From contig JADJDT010000044.1 of assembly GCA_016702545.1 (NCBI GenBank), positions 248,001 to 312,000 on the forward strand: a stretch of DNA of 64,000 nucleotides, written 5' to 3'. Shown here one piece after another: positions 27,376 through 36,096 of the stretch. The position numbers and the translations under genes were made by a program. The notes under the pieces were generated by a model. The model was not told the DNA's origin. It saw only the letters and a list, made by a program, of their open reading frames with translations, and searched no databases. Each line of letters opens with the position of its first letter. The stretch's first letter is position 1. This stretch comes from Pseudomonadota bacterium (GTDB lineage Bacteria; Myxococcota_A; Polyangia; GCA-2747355).

Positions 27376-28706
27376 CAATTCCTCCACGGGTTCTTGTTGT
27401 CGGTGCGTACGGTACGACGGGGTGAGGCGGCTTGGCTGCTATCACCCGGGGCAACGTCGGGTCCGGCGAACGAGGCCGATCCGTCGCTGGCGCCCCCTGC
27501 AGCGCGGTCATCCGGCGGCGACGCCTCGGTCCTGGCGCCGGGGGCGTCGGGGCTGGTCCGTGAGAAGCGCACGATGGTCTCGACTCCGGCCCCGGCCGTG
27601 ACGCTGCGCTTCAGCTTGATGCCTGCGTCAGCGTCGGGAACGAAGACCAGCGCGTGCACGCCAGCCGCAACATTGACGACGACCGGCGCGGGGCCGCGGG
27701 ACAGTCCGTCGATCTCGACGGTGCCCGCCGTTTCGGCCTCGATCCGCAGCGTGGCGGCCGTTGACCTCACGGCAAGGGGGGGAGGCTCGCGATCGGGTCG
27801 GCGGCGCGCGCCCGCCGCGACGCTACGCCTCAACCGTGTTTCGCGGGCGTCGGCTGGAGGGGTCGCGACGGCCGAGGCCCCCGCGGCAGCCGGTGGGGCG
27901 CTCGGGACGACCGGATCGCGCGCCGTTGGCGCGGCGGGCGTCGGCGCGGTCGCGAGATCGCGCGCCGCCTCGGGCGGCGCTGCGGGCAGGGGGGTGTCGG
28001 CAGCGGCGCGGACCGCGCCAGCAACCGTCGTCGGCTGGTTGAGGCCAGGGCGGGAGAGGGTCCTCCAGGCGATCGCGGCGCAGAGCAGCGTGCTGGAGAA
28101 AAGCAGCAAAATCAAGGCGCGCCGTCGCCTCGGGTCTGCGGAGGGTTGCTCGAGTTGCCTCATCGTCCGCACGTCGTCCGGCTCCGGCAACGGGATACCG
28201 GCAGCGGCCAGCCACGGCGGACGGGATGGCATTCCTACGGCCAGCGCTGGCTCGGGGGCGCCCGCGCGGGGCACCCGGAGCTCGTTGGTGATGCGATAGC
28301 GCTGCGCGCGCTGCGTCGTGTCGTCGAGCCGCATGGCGAGACGCCGGATGATTCGCACAGCGATTTCGGCGTTGTCACGAACCATCTGCGAGTAGGTCAG
28401 GGCGTCGATCAAGAGCAGCTTGGCGTCCTGGGTCACAATCGCAGTGGCTTCACGCCGCGAGCCCCGAATCACGGTCATCTCGCCGAAGGTATCGCCCGGA
28501 CCGAGCCGCTCCACGTCTGGGGGATCGGCGTCCGCCAGGTTCGTCGGTCTCAGCTCGATCGCGCCCTGCTGGATGACGAAGAGGACCTCGCCCTCGTCGC
28601 CTTCCGAGTAGACCGTTTCCCCAGCCGCGTAGGAACGCGACACGATCCCGGCGTTCGTCCGCCGCTGCTGCTCGTCCGCCGCCGCCGGCTTGCCGTTGTC
28701 TGACAT
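27375..28706 (-). CDS. Cyclic-nucleotide-binding domain membrane protein with PEGA-like domain
   Basis: A 443-residue protein. Residues 15-125 form a cNMP-binding domain (GEVLFVIQQGAIEL, LGPGDTFGEMTVI, RREATAIVTQDAKLLLID). A transmembrane helix (ALILLLFSSTLLCAAIAW) sits near residue 210, followed by a long Pro/Ala linker. The C-terminal outer part (GTVEIDGLSRGPAPVVVNVAAGVHALVF) resembles a PEGA domain, a surface-layer-associated fold. The arrangement suggests a cytoplasmic nucleotide sensor linked to a periplasmic domain. No helix-turn-helix is present, so it is not a transcription factor. Confidence 0.75.
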   Translation of the reverse strand: MSDNGKPAAADEQQRRTNAGIVSRSYAAGETVYSEGDEGEVLFVIQQGAIELRPTNLADADPPDVERLGPGDTFGEMTVIRGSRREATAIVTQDAKLLLIDALTYSQMVRDNAEIAVRIIRRLAMRLDDTTQRAQRYRITNELRVPRAGAPEPALAVGMPSRPPWLAAAGIPLPEPDDVRTMRQLEQPSADPRRRRALILLLFSSTLLCAAIAWRTLSRPGLNQPTTVAGAVRAAADTPLPAAPPEAARDLATAPTPAAPTARDPVVPSAPPAAAGASAVATPPADARETRLRRSVAAGARRRPDREPPPLAVRSTAATLRIEAETAGTVEIDGLSRGPAPVVVNVAAGVHALVFVPDADAGIKLKRSVTAGAGVETIVRFSRTSPDAPGARTEASPPDDRAAGGASDGSASFAGPDVAPGDSSQAASPRRTVRTDNKNPWRN

Positions 28707-29287
28707 GCTCGTCCGCCCGGGCCCGACCCGGTGTCCTGCGTCTCGCTCCAGCCGCGCCGACCGTCACTGGGTCGCCGGCCGATCAGGCATGACTGTCACA
28801 TAGTGCGATTCCAGAAGGGAATGGCCAATCCGCTGCCGCCGGAACGAGGGCGCCGCTCCCGAACCAGGGCCGTCGTCAACCAGGGCGCGCCCGGCTTGGA
28901 ACGGGGGGGGGCTCCGGGACCGGGGGGGGGGCCCGCCCGGGGCCGCTCCCGCGGGGGCCGCTCCCGGCAGCGCAGTCGCTGCCCGACGGCGCCGCTCCCG
29001 GGTTGATGATTGACGATGAACCTTGGGTCGTGCGGACGCTGAATAACGCCTCCTCGGCAGCGCAGTAGCTGTCAAGGCGCTCGCCGAACATGGGCTTGTG
29101 ACCTTTCTGGGGGCCATGTCCGGTCGACATCGAGCTGCTGTTGCCAAGCCTTCGCTGCTGCATCTCGTGGATCTTGGGTTGGGGGACGAGCCTCCTTGTG
29201 GCTGCTGCGGAAGCAATAGGCCTGCGTGGGCGCTTGCCCGCTTGGAGGAGCCCCGCGTGAATTCGCCGGGTGCCGGACCCCTGGCGG
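28707..29287. other. Intergenic region with G/C homopolymer patch
   Basis: About 580 bases. At 28905-28975 there are G and C runs of up to 10 bases with repeated GCCGCTCCCG units. A minus-strand stretch around 29030-29160 (GPQKGHKPMFGERLDSYCAA) looks protein-like but has no ribosome binding site and runs into the patch. No gene is called. Confidence 0.4.
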
Positions 29288-29917
29288 TCAGACGATGCGG
29301 CAGGCCTCGTCGAAGTCCAGCCGCGGGGCTCGTGGGTAGAGTTCGGCGGGGTCGCCGTGGCCTAGGTTCAGCAGGAAGATCGACTTCCAGGTGCCCTCCG
29401 GGAAGAACTCGGCGTCGACCTGCTCGGCGTTGAAGCCCCCCATCGGCCCGCAGTCCAGGCCGAGCCCGCGCGCCGCGAGGATGACGTAGCCGCCTTGCAG
29501 CGTGGCGCTCAGGAGCGCCATCCGCCGCCGGGCCTCGGGCTCCATCGCGCCGAGCGCTTGGCCCGCGCCCGGACGGTGGGGCGCCAGCTTCGCCATCTGC
29601 GCGTAGAACGCCGTGTCGTAGGCGACGATGGCGGTCACCGGTGCCTGCATCGTCTTTTCCACGTTGCCGGCGCTGAGCGTCGGTCGCAGGCGCAGCTTCG
29701 CCGCCGGGCTCTTGACGAAGACCAGGCGCAGGGGCTGGCAGTTGCTGCTCGTCGGCCCCATGCGAACGAGCTCGTAGAGGCGCTGCAGCAGGCTGTCGTC
29801 GACGGGGCGATCGAGCCAGCCGTTGTGGGTGCGCGCGTCGAGGAGCAGTTGGCACCAGACGGCCTCGGGGAGCGTGGTGGCGTCGGGGAGCGTGTTTGCC
29901 TCGGGGAGCGTGGGCAT
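29288..29917 (-). CDS. Nitroreductase family, RutE/malonic semialdehyde reductase-like
   Basis: A 209-residue FMN-dependent nitroreductase-fold enzyme. The segments LLDARTHNGWLDRPVDD, GPTSSNCQPLRLVFV, LSAGNVEKTMQAPVTAIVAYD and GLGLDCGPMGGF match the RutE group, which in E. coli reduces malonic semialdehyde to 3-hydroxypropionate during uracil breakdown. No other rut genes are nearby, so the physiological substrate is uncertain. The ATG at 29917 has AGGAG 8 bases upstream. The N-terminus contains a small LPEANTLPDATTLPEA repeat. Residues needed for FMN contact (R-H near the start, S-x-N) are present. Confidence 0.85.
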   Translation of the reverse strand: MPTLPEANTLPDATTLPEAVWCQLLLDARTHNGWLDRPVDDSLLQRLYELVRMGPTSSNCQPLRLVFVKSPAAKLRLRPTLSAGNVEKTMQAPVTAIVAYDTAFYAQMAKLAPHRPGAGQALGAMEPEARRRMALLSATLQGGYVILAARGLGLDCGPMGGFNAEQVDAEFFPEGTWKSIFLLNLGHGDPAELYPRAPRLDFDEACRIV

Positions 29918-29998
29918 CGGGAGGTCTCCTGGGCTGAGGGCTCGTCAGCCGAACTGCACCGAGCGTTTGGTGAAGGCCCCTCGGCATGGCGGGACGAT

Positions 29999-30128
29999 AG
30001 GTCGTCGAGCATCAACCCCAGGCCGCCGGGGACGCGGCGGTCGAGCCAGCGGATCGACGGCGGTTCGAGGATGTCGAGCAAGCGAAAGGCGACGAAGCCG
30101 GACAGCAGCGGCGCCGCGCGGCGGTCCG
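29999..30128 (-). pseudogene. Fragment of a second pgpA copy
   Basis: About 130 bases closely match the 3' part of the intact pgpA gene at 36901-37419. They encode FRLLDILEPPSIRWLDRRVP and then GGLGLMLDDL, against FRLLDILKPPPIRWLDRRVP and GGLGVMLDDL in the intact copy. Both ends of the fragment stop abruptly. It is a broken duplicate left by rearrangement, not a functional gene. Confidence 0.85.
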
Positions 30129-30177
30129 TTGAGCATATGGGCAGGTGCGGGGCCTCGGGGCGCGAGACCTCGCAGCC

Positions 30178-30803
30178 TCACGGGCAAGGATGGCAGTCCT
30201 CGCCGCCCGTGCCACAGCTCCGGCCTAACGGGGCATGGTCCTCGAGGCCGCTGTAGCAGTACTGGTTCAAGCAACACCCGCGGCAGGATTTCGGACCGCA
30301 GGGGGGGAGTTCCGGCAGACACACACCGTTCGCCGGATCGCATCGGAAGCCTGGGCGGCAGTCGGTGTGCCCAGCAAAGTCGACACAGCCGCGGTGGCAC
30401 AAATCAGCTTTGGCGCCGATTAGGGAAGACGTGCAGGTTGAACCCGGAGGGCAGTTGCCACTCTTTTCATCGCAGGCGAGCACGCAGTAGCCGTCCCTAA
30501 TCGGGATATCTATGAAAAGCCACCAATCAATGTCGACGTCTTCCAGGTTCGCCGTTGTGGCGCACGAAAGGGGAGCACCTTGCCAGTTTCCGCAATCGGC
30601 ATGGGTCCGACACGCGCCGCCAACCCCCTTCAAGGACGCCACAGCCGAGCTCTTCCGGCCCCGTCCTGACGCAGACCCGCACGGCCGTCCTCGGCAGCTC
30701 CGTCGTTCACGTCATCGCTGGAGCACGCGGCCGCGACGATAGCTGTCGAGGAAAACACGCAGATGGCCCAACTCGCGAACCGTGGCACGGTGCCCCCATT
30801 CAT
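30178..30803 (-). CDS. Cysteine-rich lipoprotein, frameshifted
   Basis: A lipoprotein of about 205 residues split over two frames. The N-terminal part starts at ATG 30803 with GAGGAG 8 bases upstream, a hydrophobic signal and a lipobox (VAAACSSDD). The C-terminal part continues from about 30650 in another frame with GACRTHADCGNW and ends CGTGGEDCHPCP. It holds about 20 cysteines spaced like EGF/disulfide-knot modules of myxobacterial surface proteins. The shift lies in or near the GGGG run at about 30664. No function is assigned. Confidence 0.65.
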
Positions 30804-30898
30804 TCGTACGCTCCTCGTCAAGTCCCCGGACGTTCTCACAGCCGCTGCTGCCGACGCGTAGCACATGCGGTCACAGCGCGGAATGGGCGGCATTCCCC

Positions 30899-31023
30899 TG
30901 GGCTATAAGCGTCCCAAAGGCTTCTTTCGCGCCAAGGGCCCTTTGCCCGAAGAGGCTGGGCTGGCGGTCGCGCCGCTGCCGGCCTTCGCGCACCTGCCGC
31001 AGGAGCGTTACGCCGCGCTGTTG
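30899..31023 (+). pseudogene. Fragment of the Y1 (REP-type) transposase gene
   Basis: About 125 bases nearly identical to 33895-34020 in the intact transposase gene. They encode GYKRPKGFFRAKGPLPEEAG and then the PAFAHLPQERYAALL block. The match ends exactly where the tandem-repeat array begins. It lacks the HUH and Tyr catalytic parts and is a duplicated remnant. Confidence 0.9.
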
Positions 31024-31026
31024 CAT

Positions 31027-31302
31027 GCACGGGCCGTACCCGGGTTGAGGGCCACGGGCCGAGGGCCACGGGCCGTACCCGGGTTGATGTGCATTGGGGC
31101 CGCGGACGCACGGGCGACGCACGGGCCGCACTCGGGTTGATGTTACGCGCGGGCGGTACCCGCACGGGCCGTACCCGCACGGGCCGTACCCGCACGGGCC
31201 GTGCCCGGGTTGATGTGCATTGGGCCGCACGGGCCGTACCCGGGTTGATGTGCATTGCGCGCACGGGCCGTACCCGGGTTGATGTGCATTGGGGCCGCGG
31301 AC
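31027..31302. repeat. Tandem repeat array (about 42-bp unit with GGGCCGTACCC core)
   Basis: Irregular tandem copies of a unit beginning GCACGGGCCGTACCC, usually continued by GGGTTGATGTGCATTGG and sometimes GGCCGCGGAC. At least eight core copies are present, including three short 15-bp copies in a row near 31160-31205. The core is an imperfect palindrome (GGGCCGTACCC). The array directly follows the transposase fragment, so it may be a decayed transposon end or REP-like cluster. Confidence 0.85.
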
Positions 31303-31873
31303 GGGGAGGGCGGTCGCCAGGGTAGGCCGATGAGGCCGGCGCCGCGCGAGCAAAGGGCCGGTTCTCGGCGGGCCCGGACCGGGTTCCGGACGAGCGGGCG
31401 CGCCGAGTAGTGCAACCCCGCGACCTTGCACCCGACGGGTTCAGGCACAGCGCTTGCGACGTCCAGGCGCGGCATGAGCCTTCCGCGTCCCGTGATTGCC
31501 GGTGAGACAGTACGGACACAATCCAGCAAATCCGCTGCGGTTTGTTCTAAACCGCCGAGTTTTCAAGCTTTCCTTTCGTGGGGGAAGAGGCGCCGAGGGG
31601 GTTGGTCCACCGAGCGAAAACTTGGCCCCATGCGGTAGGCCGGATCAGGGTGGCTGCGACGGGAGGTACACCCCCGATGCGCAGGCGCCTCTGGCAAGTG
31701 GAATTGCGGTCACAGGGCCAGTGCGACGGTATGGATCGGCTCGGCCAGATGGTCAGACTCGTGATCGACCCCGCGGACGGACGCGAGCGTCTGCGACCGC
31801 GCAATCCAACATCGCCAGCGGCGCGACCGCCGGTCAGCGCCGAGCCACGTCATGAGTCGCAGGAGGTGGAGAG
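31303..31873. other. Intergenic region upstream of the serine recombinase
   Basis: About 570 bases without a supported gene. Composition is less GC-rich around 31500-31580. This is where an attachment site for the recombinase could lie, but no convincing core or inverted repeat was identified by eye. Confidence 0.4.
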
Positions 31874-33484
31874 ATGACTTCGCGCACCGCGCTGTGTGGC
31901 CGTGTGTCGACTGCCAGGCAGGAGCGGGACGAAACACTGGCCTCGCAGCTCGAGGCCCTGGAGCGAGCAGCGAGCGCACTGGGCGTGACGGTGCCCGCCG
32001 AGCGACGCTACCTCGATGATGGGGTCAGTGGCTCGCGCCTCGATCGTGCCGGGCTGGATGCCCTGCGCGATGCCGCAGCCGACGGTCTGATCGATCGGGT
32101 GCTGATCTACTGTCCCGACCGTCTCGCGCGCAACTATGTTCACCAGCATGTCCTGATCGAGGAGTTGAACCAGCGCGGCGTCGAGGTGCACTTCGTCGAA
32201 CACCCCGTCGGTGAGCGCGCTGAGGATCGCCTGCTCGTGCAAATGCAGGGCGTGATCGCCGAATACGAACGCGCCAAGATCATCGAGCGCACTCGCCGCG
32301 GCAGACTGCACCGGCTACGCAGCGGGCAGATGGTGCCCTATGGCTCTGTGGCCCCGTATGGCTACGCCGTGCTGCGCACCGGTGAACCGCCTCGGCGCAT
32401 GGTCGCCATCGACGAGATCGAAGCCGAGCATGTCCGCGCGATGTACCATTGGGTGCTCGACGAGGGGCTGAGCATGCGGGGGCTCGCCAAGCGGCTCAAC
32501 ACCCGTGGCATACGTCCGCGCAAGGCGCAGCGCTGGACGTCGACGACGGTGTACCAGGTGCTGACCAACCCGGCGTACGTAGGACGAGCCACCTACAACC
32601 GCCGCGAGGCGATCGTGCCCAAGCGACCGCGCCATCCTGGCCGCTATCGCAGCAGCCCCAAGAGCTCGCGGCGCAGGCGGCCGCCCGAGGAATGGATTCA
32701 GGTTCCCATCCCAGCGCTGATCGATGACGATCTCCAACGCGACGTGCTCGCCGTGATCAAGAGCCACAAGCGGCTGTCGATGCGCAACACCCAGCACGAC
32801 TACCTACTGCGGACGCTCGTCACTTGCGGCGAATGCGGCCGGCGCATGGCCTCTTCGCACCAGAACCGTCGGGCGGGATCTGCCTACGAGTACTTCTATT
32901 ACCACTGCCGGCACGAAGCCTCGCTTCCGACAGAACCCGGGCGGCGATGCACGGCCAGGCGCGTACGCCGCGACGAGCTCGACGCGCTGGTATGGGATAC
33001 GATCGCCACCTGGATCCAAAGCCCAAGCATGCTCACCAAGGAGATTGAAGCGTGGCGCGCCAGCCGCGTCGGCACCGAGCAGGCGACGCGCGACCGCGCA
33101 CGCCTCGAGGGCGCGGCGCGCCAGCTCGCCCAGCAAATCGAACGTCTGGTCGACGCCTACCAGCGCGGCGCCCTGTCAGTCGACGAGCTCAAAGCCCGGC
33201 GCGAGCGGCTCGAGGCAGCGCGCGACGCCACGTACGACCGCCTCGCACAGCTTGCCGGCGCGGAGCTGGACCGCGCACGCCTTGACCGTCTCGGAGGCGA
33301 CCTCGCGACCTTCGCTGCCACACTACGTACCGGCATCGACCAGCTCGACTTCCACGGCCGACAGCGTCTCGTCCGCCTGCTGCTTGAGCGCGTCGTCGTC
33401 ACCGGCGACCATGTCGCCATCGAGCACGCCATCCCGCTGTCGGGACGTTTTTGCCGGTTTGCGTCTGCACCGGCGAGACCGTGA
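31874..33484 (+). CDS. Large serine recombinase
   Basis: A 536-residue site-specific recombinase. The resolvase domain begins CGRVSTARQ with catalytic Ser12, and continues through DDGVSGSRLDRAGLDAL and IYCPDRLARNYVHQ. A recombinase domain follows (APYGYAVL, LAKRLNTRGIRPRKAQRWTS, LTNPAYVGRATYNRRE), then a zinc ribbon (CGECGRRM ... CRHE ... C) and a C-terminal coiled coil. AGGAGG stands 7 bases before the ATG. Members integrate phage or mobile elements. Its stop overlaps the start of the Y1 transposase (TGATG), an unusual pairing of two unrelated transposition chemistries in one operon. Confidence 0.92.
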   Translation: MTSRTALCGRVSTARQERDETLASQLEALERAASALGVTVPAERRYLDDGVSGSRLDRAGLDALRDAAADGLIDRVLIYCPDRLARNYVHQHVLIEELNQRGVEVHFVEHPVGERAEDRLLVQMQGVIAEYERAKIIERTRRGRLHRLRSGQMVPYGSVAPYGYAVLRTGEPPRRMVAIDEIEAEHVRAMYHWVLDEGLSMRGLAKRLNTRGIRPRKAQRWTSTTVYQVLTNPAYVGRATYNRREAIVPKRPRHPGRYRSSPKSSRRRRPPEEWIQVPIPALIDDDLQRDVLAVIKSHKRLSMRNTQHDYLLRTLVTCGECGRRMASSHQNRRAGSAYEYFYYHCRHEASLPTEPGRRCTARRVRRDELDALVWDTIATWIQSPSMLTKEIEAWRASRVGTEQATRDRARLEGAARQLAQQIERLVDAYQRGALSVDELKARRERLEAARDATYDRLAQLAGAELDRARLDRLGGDLATFAATLRTGIDQLDFHGRQRLVRLLLERVVVTGDHVAIEHAIPLSGRFCRFASAPARP

Positions 33485-34344
33485 TGATCACGCGTCGCTG
33501 CGCGCAGCGGCAGTTCTTGCTGCGGCCCTCGTCCAAGGTGAACGCGATCGTCGGGTATTGCCTGGCCGTGGCGGCCCAGCGCTACGGCGTCCGGGTACAC
33601 GCCTTCTGTGTGCTCTCCAATCATCTGCACCTCGTGGTCACTGACGTCGAGGGCAGGCGGCCCGAGTTCTGCCACTGGTTGTTCGAGTTCACGGCCAAGT
33701 GCCTCAACGCGCACTGGGGCCGTTGGGAGGACCTCTGGGCCAGCGAGCCGCCCTCGGTGGTCCATCTCGTCGATGCCGAGGCCCAGCTCGGCAAGGCCGT
33801 CTACACGCTGACCAACGCCGTCGCGGCGGGCCTGGTCACCGAGCACCATCACTGGCCTGGTCTCGTTAGCCTGCCAGGGCGGATCGGGCGGGTCCTGGGC
33901 TATAGGCGTCCCAAAGGCTTCTTTCGCGCCAAGGGGGCTTTGCCCGAAGAGGCCGCCCTGGCCGTCTCGCCGCTGCCGGCCTTCGCGCACCTGCCGCAGG
34001 AGCGTTACGCGGCGCTGTTGAGCGAGGCGGTTGCCGCTCGCGAGGCCGAGCTTGCGATTAAGCATCGCGCCGAAGGGAGGGGCGTGCTCGGCCGCCGCGG
34101 CGTGCTGCGGCAATCGGCCTTCGACACACCATCGCCCGCTGAGCCACGGCGCCAATTGAGTCCGCGCGTCGCGGGCGGCAACAAGTGGGCTCGCATCGAG
34201 GCGCTGCAGCGACTCCGCGACTTCGTCAACGGCTATCGCGACGCCTGGCGCCGCTGGCGCGCTGGCGAACGTGACGCCACCTTCCCCTTCGGCACCTGGG
34301 GCCTTCGCCTCCACGCAGGTGTCTGCTGTGCCCAGGCACCCTGA
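33484..34344 (+). CDS. Y1 (IS200/REP-associated) transposase
   Basis: A 286-residue HUH-type transposase. The HUH motif is LSNHLHLVV (His47, His49), and the catalytic tyrosine is Tyr107 in AVYTLTNAVAAGLV, the YxxxNPVxAGLV-type signature of REP-associated transposases. The C-terminus is long and basic. The ATG at 33484 overlaps the recombinase stop. A perfect 36-bp palindrome covers its stop codon; Y1 enzymes recognise hairpins, so this may be its substrate. A 125-bp fragment of the same gene lies at 30899. Confidence 0.85.
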   Translation: MITRRCAQRQFLLRPSSKVNAIVGYCLAVAAQRYGVRVHAFCVLSNHLHLVVTDVEGRRPEFCHWLFEFTAKCLNAHWGRWEDLWASEPPSVVHLVDAEAQLGKAVYTLTNAVAAGLVTEHHHWPGLVSLPGRIGRVLGYRRPKGFFRAKGALPEEAALAVSPLPAFAHLPQERYAALLSEAVAAREAELAIKHRAEGRGVLGRRGVLRQSAFDTPSPAEPRRQLSPRVAGGNKWARIEALQRLRDFVNGYRDAWRRWRAGERDATFPFGTWGLRLHAGVCCAQAP

Positions 34345-34368
34345 CGCGAGCTCGCGTCAGGGTGCCTG
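34333..34368. repeat. Perfect 36-bp palindrome across the transposase stop codon
   Basis: Each arm is 18 bases (CAGGCACCCTGACGCGAG and its complement) with no mismatch and no spacer. The stop TGA at 34342-34344 is inside the left arm. It could be the hairpin recognised by the Y1 transposase, or a strong transcription terminator; no clear T-run follows. Confidence 0.9.
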
Positions 34369-34669
34369 CTCTCTTCGCGACTCTTGCTGCCACGCCTCGC
34401 CGCGCTGAGCGAGGAGAGCTGCGTCCGTAGCGCGCCTAAAGGCGTCCGCCCCACCGGCCCGGGCGTCCGACTCCAACGCCGCGTGGCCCTGCGTGGTCCC
34501 CGCGCCGGCTCCGTCACCTGCCTGCGCTCACCTCGAGCCATCCGTCTCCCGTGCCACCAAGCGTCCGCGCACCATCACCCCGGGTCCGGACCCGACGGGA
34601 CCTGGGACCCGACGGTTGCGGACCCGACGGGACCGGGGACCCGACGGTTGGGGCCTGACCGTGAACCCT
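34369..34669. repeat. Intergenic region with a 32-bp tandem repeat
   Basis: About 300 bases between the transposase and the AT-richer gene. At 34588-34619 and 34620-34651 a 32-base unit beginning GGACCCGACGGGACC occurs twice, with three differences at most, and each unit contains two GGACCCGACGG/GGACCCGACGGT sub-repeats. No coding sequence is seen. Confidence 0.7.
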
Positions 34670-35695
34670 TCATTCCGTAGGCTTGGTTGCCAGTCTGCGC
34701 TCTTCCACGGCTATCATGTTGAGAAGCTGGCGGCCCTCCTTTGTCAGTAGGGCATCTGTGTACTTTGCGTTGGGGCGATACCACCATTGCCTTCTGAAAA
34801 AACTATCAAGGTTGGGCAATGAAAAGATCTTCCCATGAGCAGCATATGCTGTATTTCGCAGCTCTGCGAGTTGTCCGAACTGCAAGGGTAAGGCGCTCTT
34901 TGCATCTTGCGCTTGTGTAATAAGCTCTGTTGCCCCGAAAAAGGATGGTTTAAAGTCTCTCATGGCAGTCAAAAAGTGTTCCGTCTTGTCGCACGGCCGA
35001 AAAGCAGAGCCTGTCTCAACCTCGATCATCGCGCGACCTATCCTTCCTCCCTTCCAGAGTCCGCCAGTGCGCAAGATGTAGTCAACCATGAACGGTCTTC
35101 CAATGCCGGTGCTCGCGCGAGTCTTGTAGGTGTGTGCAATCCGCACCGTCTCCAAAGGAAGAAATGAGGCCTTCCATGTATATGCCTCGTATCTTGCGAA
35201 GTCCTCATCCGTGGTCTTCCACTGGCCCTTCTTCCAGGACGTGTTAATGCCTCGCTGGCCAAAGAGCTCTTTGAAGCGAACTGTCGTGATTTGATCATTA
35301 GGCAATGAGTTCTGGTTAATCGACACTTGGAAGGCTTCAATATAGGGAGCGACAGCTCCAGTGCCGTCTTTCAAGACCCCACCCGTGTAGACAAGTTGAT
35401 ACGGGAACCCCATAGTCAGTTTGACGACCTTCTCTGAAGTATTCTTGAAGATGTACTCAACGCTTACGTTCCAATGACGAGACCCGAGATGCGTCTCGTC
35501 GCGTTCCAGGCGAAAATGAAGACGCTCTTCTGACATCGCGACATTGGTGTTCTTAAGAGGGGCAACTGTGCCCCCTGTTCCACCAAATTCAGCGTCGTTT
35601 GCAGAGGACGGGGAGTCGTGAATGACAATGAGAGCCACTATTGCGAGGTGGCGGAATAGAATGGCTCGGGTTCGGCTAATGGCTCGGGTGCTCAA
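34670..35695 (-). CDS. Secreted protein, DUF4424-like with YARHG-like tail
   Basis: A 341-residue protein with an N-terminal signal (HLAIVALIVIHDSPSSA). The body begins GGTVAPLKNTNVAMSEERLHF and contains WNVSVEYIFKNTSEKVVKLTMGFP, a pattern seen in DUF4424 proteins. The C-terminal WWYRPNAKYTDALLTKEGRQ resembles a YARHG domain, an extracellular module of unknown role. The TTG at 35695 is preceded by GGAGAAG at 6-7 bases. Codon use and base composition are visibly AT-richer than every neighbour, which suggests recent transfer. It sits next to the mobile-element region. Confidence 0.65.
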   Translation of the reverse strand: MSTRAISRTRAILFRHLAIVALIVIHDSPSSANDAEFGGTGGTVAPLKNTNVAMSEERLHFRLERDETHLGSRHWNVSVEYIFKNTSEKVVKLTMGFPYQLVYTGGVLKDGTGAVAPYIEAFQVSINQNSLPNDQITTVRFKELFGQRGINTSWKKGQWKTTDEDFARYEAYTWKASFLPLETVRIAHTYKTRASTGIGRPFMVDYILRTGGLWKGGRIGRAMIEVETGSAFRPCDKTEHFLTAMRDFKPSFFGATELITQAQDAKSALPLQFGQLAELRNTAYAAHGKIFSLPNLDSFFRRQWWYRPNAKYTDALLTKEGRQLLNMIAVEERRLATKPTE

Positions 35696-36096
35696 TTTGC
35701 TTCTCCTCTGGGAAGGCGGAAGGGAAAGGGCCCATCATCAAACGAGATGAGCTCTTCAGATGCCGATTCGAGGAGGTCCCAATGGCCTTCCTAGTCTCTT
35801 TGGACCACGGATCGGGTGGGAGAGGGCCTTCCGGGTTGAATGCGAAGGAAATCCAAAGCCGAGCTACGCAGCGAGGGGAGTATGGCGGGGCGGTGCGAGG
35901 GGGGCAAGGCCGGGCGGCGATGCTGGCGTTCACGGAGCTGCGGCAAGCCGCGGAGAGGGTCCCGGACCGGGTTTGGTGAAAGAAGGCTAAGCCGGGGCTC
36001 GCGGGCACCACGGAATTCCGCTACTGCCTCGGTGGCGAAGCGCGGAGAATCGGCAGGCGGGAATGGCGACCACAGCGCTGGCGCCGAGGAGGCCCG
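35696..36096. other. Intergenic region between divergent genes, no supported gene
   Basis: About 400 bases; composition shifts back from AT-richer to GC-rich near 35770. Short open frames exist on both strands but none has a credible start with a ribosome binding site or recognisable sequence. Confidence 0.4.

Noticed and set aside
28876..29163. A 95-codon minus-strand frame beginning MQQRRLGNSSS
   Set aside because: No ribosome binding site, and its 3' part runs through the G/C homopolymer patch; family not recognisable.
31027..31302. Possible CRISPR array
   Set aside because: Repeats are directly adjacent or irregularly spaced with repeated, not unique, intervening sequence; no cas genes are present.
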